A stretch of DNA of 64,000 nt from Ricinus communis (taxonomy: Eukaryota > Streptophyta > Magnoliopsida > Malpighiales > Euphorbiaceae), in assembly GCF_019578655.1 (NCBI RefSeq), contig NC_063257.1, positions 5,704,001 to 5,768,000 on the forward strand, given 5' to 3'. Under the pieces are notes generated by a model. The model made no database searches, had not been told where the DNA came from, and worked only from the letters and a program-made list of their open reading frames with translations. Shown piece by piece: positions 1 to 11,698 of this stretch. Position 1 is the first letter of the stretch; each line of letters starts with the position of its first letter. A program made the position numbers and the translations under genes.

Positions 1-242
1 ACCATTCAAAATAATTGTACTATCACAAATGCAAGTCAAAACAAAAAGGCAGGCGCACTGCATCTGCTTGGCCAGTTTAAAGTGGCAGGAAAAACTTCAA
101 ATGCATTCTAAAGTAACAAGTTTATCATATTTCCAAATTTGGCGACCAGCAACTGCAGTGCAACGACACTAGGTAAGATCAAGTAACAAATGATTTCTTT
201 GGATTTTGTAGCATATGTTCCTATAGAGCTGATAATCAGATA
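1..242. other. 3' flank / 3' UTR of the PTPA gene
   Basis: No reading frame of interest. The PTPA stop codon lies at 243-245 on the minus strand, so this stretch should hold its 3' UTR and downstream flank. I could not place a convincing polyadenylation signal. Confidence 0.5.
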
Positions 243-3200
243 CTACTCCCTGGAAGAAAGGAAATATAACAAAATATCAGTTAATAAATCAATAGTAAGA
301 TCTGCTACAATTAAAGGACAACAAAAGCACCTATTATAACAGATCATTAGCCAATCAGATTAAAATGTAGCATTAAAAAATGCTTCCAATGATGAGTTGT
401 TGAGTATGTAAATACATCAACCTAATCATGATAATGCAGTCACAGCAAAAACACATGAAACATGATCCTTGTCATAGAACCAGAGAACAACAATCAAAAG
501 GCCATTTAATTTCTTTTAAAAGGAAAAAGAAATAACAATCATGGGGTTGCTAAGTTAAGCAAAACCCGCTCCTCTGAATGGTACTATTTTGTCCACCGGA
601 TCTTGACATATATACTCAACATGCCTATGACTTACCATGCAGGTAAACAATCTTCAAGGATATCTATCCAGAGATTAAAAATTTGTTAATAATAAATGTA
701 AGAATGGCACTGGGACAATGCAGGGCAATATAAATAATTATTGGGGAAGGTGGGGGCAGAAACATTATAGACAGGGTGAGAAATCCCTATTCGGAACATA
801 TTCCCAGTTTGGTAAGATCGGTATTTTGCCATCTTCATATAAATGGGCAACTCCAATATCAACCCGCAATGATTAGCAGAACATTCATGACCTTGCTCTT
901 ATAAACCAGAAGCTTGGCATCTAGGCTTATAAGTGGTATTTGGCAGAATAATATCCACTGAAAAAGCTAATCCACAAATATTAACTAACAATATCTAAGG
1001 CCAAGTTAAACTAACTATTAGAGCCTCAAAGATTACTTGTGTTGTTCAAAGCTCCAAGCAAAGAGACATAAGACTAATGAAAGATGCTTTCCTAGCGCAT
1101 AGAAACCAAAGGCATTACAACAAGCTGATTATCAGAGCTTTAGATTGCCCATGATGCCCCAAGCAAGAAAGAGAGGTTTCAACTATATGATAGTAGATGA
1201 CGTGGACTGAAATGTGACAAAAGATCATGTACCACTTGCTGTGTGGTGCTGCATACAAGGCAACTCAATTCCATGCCTCAACAAAAATCAGTCAATAGGT
1301 CACTGAAAACTGATGTAGAGAGTACTAAAGTTATCGAGCAAAACTTGACTCTTGATTGCCCTACGACACGAGTTAAGGCTGAAGGTAGACTATTAGGGAA
1401 CCAAGCAGGAGTATAATCTCTATTCTAGTGTTCTGAAAAAACAAGGGGCAGATTTTACAATCAAATGGGATAATTGGAAACTGAAAATAGAGATAGTTTA
1501 AAATATCTCAAGTATTACACATATCTAAGCAGAGAAACAGAATTCCATTTGATATATGCCTAATGAAGTCGCATAGTATTGTAGTTAACCTTAAAAGTCT
1601 TTGATTTGGAGGTTTGGGCATGTAAATTTCACTCTGGTAACTCAATAAAATTACTTTGTATAGGACGATAAAAGCTAGAGGCATCTTTAATGGGGCAGCC
1701 TAGACATCGGATATACAGTAGAAAAACTGAAACCTTTCTACTCTACAATGGGATTATCAGTTCCTCCTCAATGTGTTTAGCTTTTCTGAAATGATAACAG
1801 CGAGACAAGCTACGAAAAGGAAAGAAAAATGAATACATTCAGTCACTAAAAATATATACTTGACCATACATCTAATGTATCAAGCTCTAGCAAATGATAT
1901 CACAAATAAACACAAGCACATAGTCATCAATCCTGAGGTTATAAACACTCACCATCCACAAATGTAAGAAAATTGCACATGAGCAGCAATTAACAGATGA
2001 TGAATTCCACAAACCAAGTGTAGTAATAAAGTTAAGTATACTGCTAAGTAATCAAATATGTCAAGCATCAATTTATAGAAAACCTTACTCTATCACTATC
2101 ACTAATAGAAAGACAATGCAGCAAAGAATTGCACTAAAATTGCGGAAATAAAACCAAATTGAACACACTAATTCAATTACTCGCAAAACACTACAAAAAG
2201 AAAAAAAAGGAAGCAGCAGAAAAAAAAAAAATCACATACCACTTAATGAGCCAACCAAATAGAAAATGCTGCATGATAGGCACTTTCTCCAAAACTTCAG
2301 CTTTATACATTTTAAGCAACCCACTGTTCACCTTGTTCCAATTAGGCACACCACTAATATCGTCCAGCAAAGGTGAATGCTCAGCAAACAAACCTTTTTT
2401 AACCTTTCTAATAAACACAATACAAGAAAGATACATATACTCATTGGAAAAATTCTCCAAAATATCCTCATTGTGAATTGACTTAGGTTTCATATACCTA
2501 TGGTCAATCAACTGCGACGAACCAAATATAAACGGCAAGAAATGATAATCATCTAACCCCCAAACACCATGCGAACCGGCAGGCTCTAAGGAATAAACCA
2601 ATTGTAATTTCCTCATTAAATCAAGATACTTAACGAACACCCTAGCAACCACAGCTTGGTAATCCTCTTCTTTAATCATTCCCATTCTTGCTAAACAGTA
2701 TAAAAATGCAGCGAAGTTCGTTTCATGACCAGTACCGTAATCAATCCTACTCGAATTACCAAAACTATCAGTGAAATAAGGAATAATCTCGACCGTTGAT
2801 TGTTTAAGGTCATCAGGTAAAAATTGCAGCATTAATGACTCGCTACTTTCCTCTAAACGGTTATGCCAGGTACGGTACGAAACGTTGCCATAACGGGCAG
2901 ATTGTTGGACAGGAGGGATTTGGTCAATCCAGAGAATTAGGGTTTCGAGAATGGAAAGTAATGTGTTTATAGTGAGTGATTGATGACAGGGATAGGAGAT
3001 TTTGTGGCCGCGGATGGATTCGGAGAGAGCGACAATAAATCCAAGGAAGTTTTGGCAGGAGACGGAATTGTGGAAGTGGCGTATATCTTCAGGGGTTTGG
3101 ATTTTTTTGGAGGGGATTTGAAAGTTGTAAGGAGGTGAAATGGGTAGAACCTTTTGGGATTGAGGGACGGGAGCGAGGATTATGGCTTGGGTATTGTTGT

Positions 3201-3396
3201 TCGGAGGGAGATTTATAGCTGGGGATCGTATTGGACGGTATGTTGGAGGCGGGGACATTGAAGGAAATGAGGTTTGGGGTGGCGGAGGGTAAGTTGTTGG
3301 ACCGCCGCATTTGACGCAAGTGGTGGTGCATGATGACGGTGACGAGGAGGTGGACGACTCTTGATTGTGGTGGCGATGGCCTTGGGGATCTTCCAT
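243..3396 (-). CDS. PTPA: Serine/threonine-protein phosphatase 2A activator (PTPA), two exons
   Basis: The product is a phosphotyrosyl phosphatase activator family protein, a peptidyl-prolyl isomerase-like chaperone that activates PP2A catalytic subunits in cytosol and nucleus. Exon 1 (3396 down to 2240) codes 385 residues plus two bases. Residues 1-95 are low-complexity, rich in Ser and Pro, with a CVKC pair at 27-30. The PTPA fold runs from about 98 to the end. Family landmarks seen are YPCHQ (135-139), GTGHE (221-225, a conserved nucleotide/metal-site motif), WGLDDYHFLPFIFG (279-292) and the C-terminal AEHSPLLDDI and VEKVP-like blocks. The frame after LIKW runs into T/A-rich intron. A GT donor at 2239-2238 and a CAG acceptor ending at 250 join the last TG to bases 249-243, giving W-E-stop and 387 residues. 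The splice model is inferred; the identity is firm. The gene lies upstream of an EXORDIUM-like gene on the same strand. Confidence 0.9.
250..2239 (-). other. Predicted PTPA intron (about 1.99 kb)
   Basis: On the minus strand the donor reads AAGTG|GTATGTG and the acceptor reads TTTCCTTTCTTCCAG|GGAGTAG, with a pyrimidine-rich tract before the AG. The intron is AT-rich with no long open frame. I see no transposon or RNA gene inside it. An alternative last exon within the intron cannot be excluded without transcripts. Confidence 0.7.
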
Positions 3397-4589
3397 GTTG
3401 GTGGTTTTTGGCGGAGAGGAAAGAAGAGGTAAGGAGTTTTCTTCTTTCTACTGTCCAGAAAAGGGCATTGCTCTAGTGAGCTGTGACGACGTGGAGGGGA
3501 TTTGGGTTCTCCATTCGGGCTACCACCTACAAAACTTGAATTGTAAAATACAGGAATTTTGAAGGTTTGATTAGGGTGGACTTAACATGGGCCTCATGGT
3601 TGCAGGAAGTGGAAGCCCATAAATGATTGAGATATGTATATACTAAACTAATAAATAATTAATATATATTTATTATTTTTAAATAATTTAATATTAAAAT
3701 GCAGTGTATACAGGTAAAAATTATTCATTTTTTATACCCGTAGAATTCTCCGTTATGCAGTGCGAGTAAGGGACCTTTCCTTTCTGTTTAGTTTGTTTTT
3801 TATTCTTTTTCATGTCCAGTAGTTTAACTCCCTTATTGAAGCTTTTCGTTTGCTTGGATTTTCATCTATCAAAAGACTTGTCATGATTTCTTAAGTGAGA
3901 GACAACACCACCCGCTAAAGAAAAAGTAAATCAAACTTCAAGATGATGTTAAAGGACCTTTTTCTTGCTTAACACTTTCATGGTGGTTTTGAAGGCTTTT
4001 TCTCCTTCAATTTATTTGCTTTTAGGCATTGGTGGGGCGTGTTGGCAAGTAATAACTGGAGGCATGTGCGAAGCATAATAAATTGCGTACTGAAGACCTA
4101 CACATTAAGGTTCTAGTGCTTGTAGTTTATCTTTGAGGTTTTCCTTCTTAAGCTCGAACGTATAATGGTTTTAATTTATGTATCTGTTTCTGGTATGAGA
4201 TTAAACATTATATATCGAACCAGAAAAGACTTAACTACCATTAAGCCAAAATTCACTGGCCATGTGTTCCTTTGCTGCTGTTGGTAAGATGTCATTTCTG
4301 TTTCTAATGCTGTATTCAGGGGATTAAAATATATCACCACAATTAACAGATTAGTTAAAAGAATTATAAGGTTGTGTTTGTTGGTGCATTTCTTTATAAG
4401 GTACTCAGAAGAAGTTTAAACTTTTTAATTATTAAAAACAGTACTCAACATTCTACAATAGCATCCAAAAAAGTATCACCAGCTACGTTTCTGCTCGATA
4501 TCTACATCTAAAGTACATATAGATACAACACAAAACTTGAAACTTTTGAGGGTTTTTTTGTATATATATCTTTTTATTTTTTCAGTTAT
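3397..4589. other. Intergenic: PTPA promoter side and 3' flank of the EXORDIUM-like gene
   Basis: There is no supported gene. The PTPA promoter should lie in the first few hundred bases; I see no clear TATA box there, fitting a housekeeping gene. The right end should contain the 3' UTR of the minus-strand gene at 4590-5516. Confidence 0.5.
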
Positions 4590-5516
4590 TCACTCGAGGG
4601 TTTTGCAGGTGGAGGATTGTGGGTCCCACATAGCAGGTACCAGGTATTTCCGCCCATTGATTCCGAACGCATTGTAACTAGCTCCTGTCGTTTTATCCAC
4701 CAGAACCTCCCCTGGATATCCCGGGTACGCTCCTTTCCCAAATATACCCGTGCACGCGGTAACTGCCTCCTGCGGCGCGTTAACATCGCCCTGGAAATAA
4801 CCGTTTTTAAACGGATTCGTCACTGTTCCCGCCAAAACCGTGGCCACATTTATAACCATACCGTCAATTCCTACGTCACCGTTAGGAGCAACCAAAGCAG
4901 GATTCTGCGGTCCATAAATCGGCTGATGAAAAGGCCACGCGCACTGACCAGGACACTGTCTCACTGAATTACCAACCCAAGCATAAGCAAACTTTCCCTT
5001 ATTATCCTGACCCGACCCATGAGTCCCGCACCGACTCATACAAAACCCTTCGATCGCCACATCATCAGAGGTAAAAATAAAATTGATTGGATTTTTACCG
5101 CGAGCACCAGCTTTGGAGGCCAAAACAGGGAGCTGAGCCAATTTGAGTGATTTACCAAGAGAGTAATTCTCATCAAGAACTTGGTTCCCTATGGCGACGG
5201 TGCAAGGACCTCCTCTGTACTTCCCAGTAGTTTCCCACCAGGAAGAAACAGAAGGTGATGGAGTTTTAACAGAATTGAGAGAGTTAAGAAAATCAACGAT
5301 AATGGAGCGCTGAATGTGAGAGAAGTTGCCATACCAAAGGAGATTAAGGGCAACGTTGCCTTTAAGTAGAGGGCCGTTGTGGTACTTAAGAACCAGAGGC
5401 TGTTCTTGAACTAAAGCTGTGAGTTTTCTTGTAGTGGCTAGGGTAGGGTTGCAGGTCAAGAATATCAAAAGAAGAGAAGAGAAAATGGTGAGACTGAAAC
5501 CGTAAAAAGAAGCCAT
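4590..5516 (-). CDS. EXORDIUM/PHI-1 family secreted protein (divergent copy)
   Basis: This is a 308-residue, intronless member of the Phi_1 family (Pfam PF04674), apoplastic proteins linked to cell expansion and phosphate or brassinosteroid response. A hydrophobic signal peptide covers about residues 1-28, followed by TTRKL. Conserved blocks, in order: YHNGPLL (45-51), WYGNF, the WW pair, [55 protein letters not shown] and GASYNAFGINGRKYLVPA. It differs from the four array genes: the stretch before the CGTHGS block reads GARGKNPINFIFTSDDVAIEG instead of [22 protein letters not shown] is NPFKNG, and it ends CKTLE. It is the closest family member to PTPA, and two copia insertions now separate it from the array. 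The start codon is the only Met giving a full signal peptide. Confidence 0.93.
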   Translation of the reverse strand: MASFYGFSLTIFSSLLLIFLTCNPTLATTRKLTALVQEQPLVLKYHNGPLLKGNVALNLLWYGNFSHIQRSIIVDFLNSLNSVKTPSPSVSSWWETTGKYRGGPCTVAIGNQVLDENYSLGKSLKLAQLPVLASKAGARGKNPINFIFTSDDVAIEGFCMSRCGTHGSGQDNKGKFAYAWVGNSVRQCPGQCAWPFHQPIYGPQNPALVAPNGDVGIDGMVINVATVLAGTVTNPFKNGYFQGDVNAPQEAVTACTGIFGKGAYPGYPGEVLVDKTTGASYNAFGINGRKYLVPAMWDPQSSTCKTLE

Positions 5517-5564
5517 TGAGTGAGTGTTTGTGTTGGAAGTGATGAAATGAAGTGAAGAGAAGGG

Positions 5565-5572
5565 TATTTATA
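5565..5572 (-). promoter_or_regulatory. TATA box of the gene at 4590-5516
   Basis: The minus strand reads TATAAATA, about 50 bp upstream of the ATG. With a usual 25-35 bp spacing to transcription start, the 5' leader would be only about 20 nt, unusually short. Confidence 0.65.
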
Positions 5573-5648
5573 GGGTGATAAAAATGGGTACAGCTGGAAG
5601 TGGAGAGATGGAGCATGAAGGGTTTAATTTAGTATGGTACCAATGGTG

Positions 5649-5654
5649 ACGCGT
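5649..5654. promoter_or_regulatory. Candidate CGCG box (ACGCGT)
   Basis: The palindrome ACGCGT matches the CAMTA-type consensus VCGCGB and lies about 135 bp upstream of the ATG. A TTGACT W-box-like core follows at about 5659-5664. Similar CGCG hexamers lie upstream of three other EXORDIUM-like genes in this window. Function is inferred. Confidence 0.35.
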
Positions 5655-5669
5655 GGAGTTGACTTGGTG

Positions 5670-7924
5670 GGTGTCAAAGAGGCATACTGGTGGAGTTTGG
5701 TAATGGCGTAGGGATTGTATATTAAGGGTAGGGAGTGTCCTGGGAAGGGACCTACTCAGTTTGTGTTTTGATCTCATCCATTACGAGGTTTTCTGATTTT
5801 GCAATAACCACGCACTGGCCCTTGCTCTTGGAACTTTCCTTTCTCTACCTTATTTCTTGTGACCGATTCATGAATCTAGCTGATGCTTAGTATTGTTCTT
5901 CCTATCTTAAACGTTAATAGAATAAATGGGTTTAGATCATATATTTCAACTTGAAAATTAAAAAAAAAAATACACCATCCGCATTCCAATGAGAAACCTA
6001 CTCTATTTTCTGGTTTCCAAAAACTTGTAGTATATGTATAATATAGGTTGCACCAAAATGAAAAATGAGACAAGATATGGTATAACACCAATACATATAT
6101 TAAAAAATATTAATGTTAGTAATAAAAATTAAATTTTATTAAAATAAAATAAGATATCCAATGAATAATTAAAAAATAATAAAAAATAATTTTTATATAA
6201 TATATTTAGAGCATGTTGAATAAAATCTTTATAGATAGTAAAAATTATCTAAATTTTTTAATATATTTACATATTAAAATTAAAATTCAAACTTTAGTTA
6301 AATTAGAGAGTTATTATCATCTTATCTATAAGCTATGAGTAGAAAACATATTTAAAATTCACGAGTTATATTTAAAAATTTTTAATGTATGAAATGTATC
6401 CGGGCAGAAATGTAGCTCAATTTGAAATTTTTATGCAAATCTTGTGTATAATTATGTATAGATAATTTAGAAATAGGTTTGAGAAATGATTGCTAAATGC
6501 TATGCAAATTAAAGTTAGCCGACCTAGCAACTTGTCAACTAAAACTAATGGCAAAGATTAAGTTTGATAGTTGTTGGACGCGAAGCTGTGGCCATTGGCC
6601 AATTGCAAAAAGTCAAAAAAGGGGTCAGAAGAGTAATGTTCACTGACTTTGCTCGAAGAAGATAACACGTCTCAATAGTCCCATTATTATTTCCCTAATA
6701 CTAACAGCTCCATAATTAATGTTATTAACTTCATATACAACTGTCTTTGCCATACCAATTGAGATTGCCTCTCTCATGCCATGCACTCTCGAAAGTAAAA
6801 TTGTAATCAATTCAATTCAGACAGTCTCTTCCGACTGATAATTTCATCTTCCACACCAACTAAATGACTTCTCCCCATACATTGTACTGCAATTTTTCTT
6901 CCAATTTTACTTGAGTTGCACGTGTAATTTATTTCATTCCTAATAAGTTACTGCCTTAATAGAAAATATATCATAATTAGCTTATGAGATTTAAAATCAT
7001 CAGGATATTTTAATATATTATGATTAGCTTTCCGTATTAATTATTTCGAGCGATGGGTACTAATGGATGAACAAGAAAATAAAGATCAGAATATTGTACA
7101 CATTATATTATACCATAACCATATATAAGCAGCTGGTTTGGAACCCATTTAAAGAGAAAAAAAAGAGATAAAAATAGATTATTAATCAAGTAAAAAAATA
7201 ACAATAGTAGTCATGGTATGTCTTTCCTTACTACAGACTCCATCCGGTGTCAGTTTTAATAAAATTACATTATCGCTACAGACTTTACCGTAGCATAATT
7301 CTCACATCTGTAGACATTAATTTCTAAGTATTATCATAAGGAAAGGGAGTCTACATTAACAAAGCTGATAATTGATCATTTATGCATCCTTTCTGCGATA
7401 ACTTAGTGAAAAGGGCGTTAATGCATCGTTGCTTTGGCTTTTCGTTGCTACTGTTTTTATTTTATTGGGTACTGTATATTTGTGTGTATCTGCAGTATAC
7501 AACTAGAATTTTTGTTGGCAAAGAGGCAGAAAATTACAAAAAGAGGAAAAAAGAATCAATATTAGCAGTAAAGCAACAAATTAATGGTGGGATCGACATA
7601 ACAACAGTCGTAGCAATCCTTTTAGAGCATTTTATCCAACCAATGATAATATGTATGCATGAACGTAATCATACAGACTCGATTTGGATTAAAATTCAAT
7701 TCTCTCCACGCAGTAATTTATTATCACTATGTGCATCTTGGTCCATGCAAAACAATAACATAATATAATTTTCTTTTTTTTGTATATGTATTTGCATTTT
7801 TGGAGTCACATGATGCTTGATTAAGGGGGAAAGAACAAATATAATACCTAAGTGATAAATTCACGACCATTATCCAAATTTTTTCTTTAATTATTAGATG
7901 TGCTGAGCGAGAGGGTGCAGGTGC
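5670..7924. other. Intergenic spacer, AT-rich
   Basis: Upstream region of the 4590-5516 gene grading into AT-rich spacer. The short frames here, including one of 128 codons at 7382-7768, show no family resemblance or codon structure I trust. I see no RNA gene or recognisable repeat. Confidence 0.5.
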
Positions 7925-7934
7925 TGGACAAGAA

Positions 7935-8207
7935 TGTTGTGTAATTTGTATATGTGATAAAATTCTGGGTTCTTTCCATGAAGCTGTTTGATATATATAT
8001 ATAAGATTTTTTGTATTGAGAAAACTACTCTAACGGTTGCCTAACAGCTCTTTCTGTTATGGGTATGGGTTGAAGTGACCTTTCCTGCAAAGCTGGAAAG
8101 GTTGCTCTTTTTTATCCTGAGGACTGTGATGACAGGTCTGCACAAGCAACCTATCTTGTGCAGCCACTGAGTCCTTTTGAGTTGCTGACTTTCTTCCTTT
8201 TCCAACA
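7935..8207 (-). repeat. 3' LTR of copia element 1
   Basis: Aligns along its length with 12651-12916, including the shared start TGTTGTGTAATTTG and end TTTCCAACA (plus strand). By eye there are roughly 15-20 substitutions and two short indels between the copies, so the insertion is not recent. Confidence 0.88.
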
Positions 8208-8219
8208 CTCCCCCTCAAG
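8208..8219 (-). other. Polypurine tract of copia element 1
   Basis: The minus strand reads CTTGAGGGGGAG directly before the LTR start TGTTGG, the usual position of the plus-strand primer. Confidence 0.85.
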
Positions 8220-11200
8220 GTGGGTTCGAATAAGTTGATTGAACCCATCTTGTTGAGGATTGAATGATGATTTTGCTTGTCCAGAGCCTTAGTGAATATG
8301 TCTGCCAGTTGATCTTGACTTCTGACATAAGGAGTCTAATTTCTCCTTTTTGAACCTTTTTCCTTATGAAGTGACAGTCAACTTCAATATATTTAGTACG
8401 TTCGTGGAATACTGGATTTGATGCTATGTGTCGAGCAACTTGGTTATCGCAGTGCATTTGCATTAGTTCTTTACTTTCAATTTTCATATCTCTGAGGACT
8501 TGTTTGATCCAAATAAGTTCGCTTGCAGTAGATGCCGTTGCACGATATTCAGCTTCAGCGCTTGATCTGGCCACTACGCTTTGTTTTTTACTTTTCCAAG
8601 TTACCAAGTTACCTCCTACAAAGACACAGTACCCTGTTGTAGACTTCCTGTCACAGCTTTCAGCCCAATTTGCATCAAAGAAACCAACTATATTAGAAGT
8701 ATTGTTCTTCTTCATCCAGATTCCTTGCTCGGGAGTTCCTTTGAGATATCTGAGAATCCGATCTATATCTTCTAGGTGGCTGGTGCGAGGAGCATGCATG
8801 AATTGGCTCACCATACTAACTGCAAAAGAAATGTCAGGCCTAGTGACAGTAAGATAAATAAGTTTTCCTACTAAGCGCTGATAATGCCCTATGTTTGTTA
8901 AGGGTTCTCCATTTTCTAAATTAAGTTTAATTTTAGTTTCTATAGGAGTGGTAGCAGGTTTAACATCTATTTTTCCAGTTTCTTTCAAAAGATTAAGGGT
9001 ATATTTCCTTTGAGATAGGAATAAGCCTTTGCTAGATTTTGCCATTTCTATGCCTAAAAAGTATGACAGCTGACCAAGATCTTTGATGTCGAATTCCTTT
9101 TTTAGACTTTGTTTGACATTTTCTATCCCTTGATTATCATTCCCTGTTATTATGATATCATCAACATACACCAAAATAATAATAATGTGATTGTGAGTGT
9201 TTTTCATAAACATAGAAGAATCAGATTCACACTTACTGAAGTTAATGCTTAATAGAAAACGATTGAGTTTGGCATACCATGCTCTCGGGGACTATTTTAG
9301 GCCATAGATAGCCTTCTTTAGCTTACATACCCGGGTAATATCTGAGGTTAACTTGTATCCAGGAGGAAGACTCATGTAAACTTCCTCATCTAAGTTGCCT
9401 TGTAGGAAGGCGTTCTTGACATCCATTTGGAATAGATTCCATCCATGATTGATTGCTATTGAGAGAAGGATTCTTACTGTATTCATTTTGGCCACTGGGG
9501 CAAATGTCTCTTGATAGTCCACTCCATAGGTTTGAGTGAAGCCTCGAGCTACGAGTCTGGCCTTGTATCGCTCAATGGTTCCATCACTATTGTATTTGAT
9601 CTTGTATATCCATTTGCTTCCTACGGGTTTTTTATTGTAAGGAAGAGGAACAATACTCCAAGTATCATTTTTTTCTAGGACAAGGAGTTCTTCTTCCATA
9701 GCCTTACACCATTTAGGGGTCGGTGTTGGATTCGTAGAAATTAGTGGGTTCAGTGTGGTTTAAAATCTGGCAAAGATAGTTGCGATATTAATTAGATAAG
9801 ACATTATAGCAAATGAACTTCTGAATTGGATATGTTACCGTATGAGACACATAGTCTTTAAATTTTACAGGCGGTCTGGATTGACGAGTGGATCTTCTCA
9901 AGGCAATTTCTTCGTCTTTTTGAGGTTGAGTTTCTCTCCCTGAAGGAAACAGAGGAGGGACTCGATGATCTTGATCGGGTAGCTAAGAGGTAAATCAGAG
10001 TTAAGCGGAAATAAAGTTTGACAAGGTTCGTGAGGAAAGTCAACATTGATAGGACTGATGAAGTAGGGATTAGTCTCGACAAAGGTGACGTCATGAGAAA
10101 CATAGGTTTTGTGAGTCAAGGGGTCATAACATTTGTACCCTTTTTGAGTGGAGGAATATCCTAAGAAGAGAGTTTTGACAGAACTTTTATCGAGTTTATG
10201 TTGGCGTTTGACATGCACATAGCAGGTACAGCTAAATACCCTAAGGTGGCCAAAGTCTATTTTTCGGCCTTTGAGGATCTCCAGGGGGCTCATATTTTTT
10301 AGTATGACAGAGGGTAAACGATTTATGAGATAAGCGGCAGTTAAGAGGGCATCCGACCAAAATGCAGAAGGGACGTTATTTTGAAAAAGGAGAGTACGAG
10401 TGACATTGAGAAGATGTCTATTTTTACGTTCAGAAACGCCATTTTGCTCGGGTGTGTTAACACAAGTGGTTTGATGTATGATGCCATGATGCTTAAAAAA
10501 GGTGGAAAAATTTTGATTTACGTACTCCGTACCATTATCGGAGCGGAAAATTTTTAATTGTGCATTATATTGATTTTTGATGAAATTGAAAAAATCTTAA
10601 AAACGAGAGAAAACTTCATTTTTTCCTTTTAATAAATATATCCAGGTGGTACGAGAGTAATCATCAATAAAGGTGACAAAATAGCGAAAATGATTATAGG
10701 CAGTAACGGGGGCAGGTCCCCAAACATCCGAATGAATTAAATCAAATGCGTTTTCAGACACACTGGATGACAAGAAAAAAGGTAGACGCGTATGTTTTGA
10801 AAATTTACATACATCGCAATTGCTAGAATTGAAACTTGAACAAAGTAATTTATTTAAAACAATGTCTGAAGGATGCCCAAATCTTTGGTGCATTAACATA
10901 GCTTAGGAAGAATTAGCGGACACAAAATAGGCCTTGGGGGGGTTATGCAGATAGTAAAGACCATCGGCTAATTGACCTTCACCAATCGTCTTCCTGGAGA
11001 TTCGATCCTGAAAAATGACCGAAGATGGTGAGAAAATAACATTACAGTTTAAGTCACGAGTAATTTTGCCAACAGATAAGAGATTAGATTTAAAGTCAGG
11101 TAAAAATAAAATATCATGAATATTGGAGTGAAATAATTTTGTGGTGCCATATCCTTGGATTTTGACTTTATTTCCATTGGCAACTGTCACATGCTGGGGA

Positions 11201-11385
11201 TTCCTTAGAGAATTAATTTTGTGTAATTTTGTGAAATCCCAAGTCATATGATTTGTTGCTTCAGAGTCAATAATCCAGGCTTGATGACAAGAATTAATAT
11301 TTTTTTGAACTAAATTTAAAATGGTTGGAACCGAACTTGTCCCATCAGGCTGGGAGGACCCAAACCCATAGGGTTGCTGAACCAA
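8215..11385 (-). pseudogene. Copia element 1 pol remnant: protease, integrase, RT, RNase H
   Basis: Mostly one frame on the minus strand, broken by stops. 11385-10903 holds the protease: the active-site motif is DSEAT where the family has DSGAT. 10899-9898 is integrase, with HQRFGHPS, a CDVC zinc-binding pair, HSDVWGP, RSDNGTEY and ERKNRH visible; it is interrupted by a TAA at 10597-10599 and shifts frame near 9915. 9699-9292 is RT, with KARLVARGF and [11 protein letters not shown]. 9213-8215 carries the catalytic YVDD box and RNase H (FDANWA, MHCDNQ). The frame is lost just before the RNase H C-terminus. The stop after GLK at 9292 and the one at 10597 look like CAR to TAR changes. No intact polyprotein can be made. 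Confidence 0.88.
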
Positions 11386-11698
11386 GGCCTGAAGCTGGGC
11401 TAGAATTTCTGTTAGGTGGGCTTGGTTGAACTGCAGGCTGGGCCGCTGGAGGGCTTAGGCTCGTTGGATGAGCCTGTTGTCCCAACTGAGATGGGCCGGA
11501 CCCAGTGGAGTGGGCTTAGAAGCTAGTCGGGCCGGTCTCCATCTGGGTCGGGTCATCATGCCGCCGGGTCAACAGCTCGGGTTGAGTGTCGGGTCGGGTG
11601 GAGAGCCATTCGGACCCCATATAAATTTCTTCTTTTCTTAACCCTAGCCCCTCATTTGCTATATTGCATTTTCGGCTCTCACTTTCAGCATGAAGGCT

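Noticed and set aside
2191..2239. PTPA frame running on past LIKW into a Phe-rich tail
   Set aside because: Follows a GT donor and is translated from a T/A run; treated as intron read-through.
2159..2476. Plus-strand 105-codon frame
   Set aside because: Antisense to the PTPA exon and intron; lysine-rich start comes from the poly-A side of the intron.
4617..4967. Plus-strand frame antisense to an EXORDIUM-like gene; similar ones at 20214-20678, 23837-24022 and 25854-26156
   Set aside because: They recur because the conserved sense codons lack stops in that antisense frame. No independent signal or start context.
7382..7768. 128-codon plus-strand frame
   Set aside because: No recognisable domain, AT-driven composition, no promoter or splice context that convinces me.
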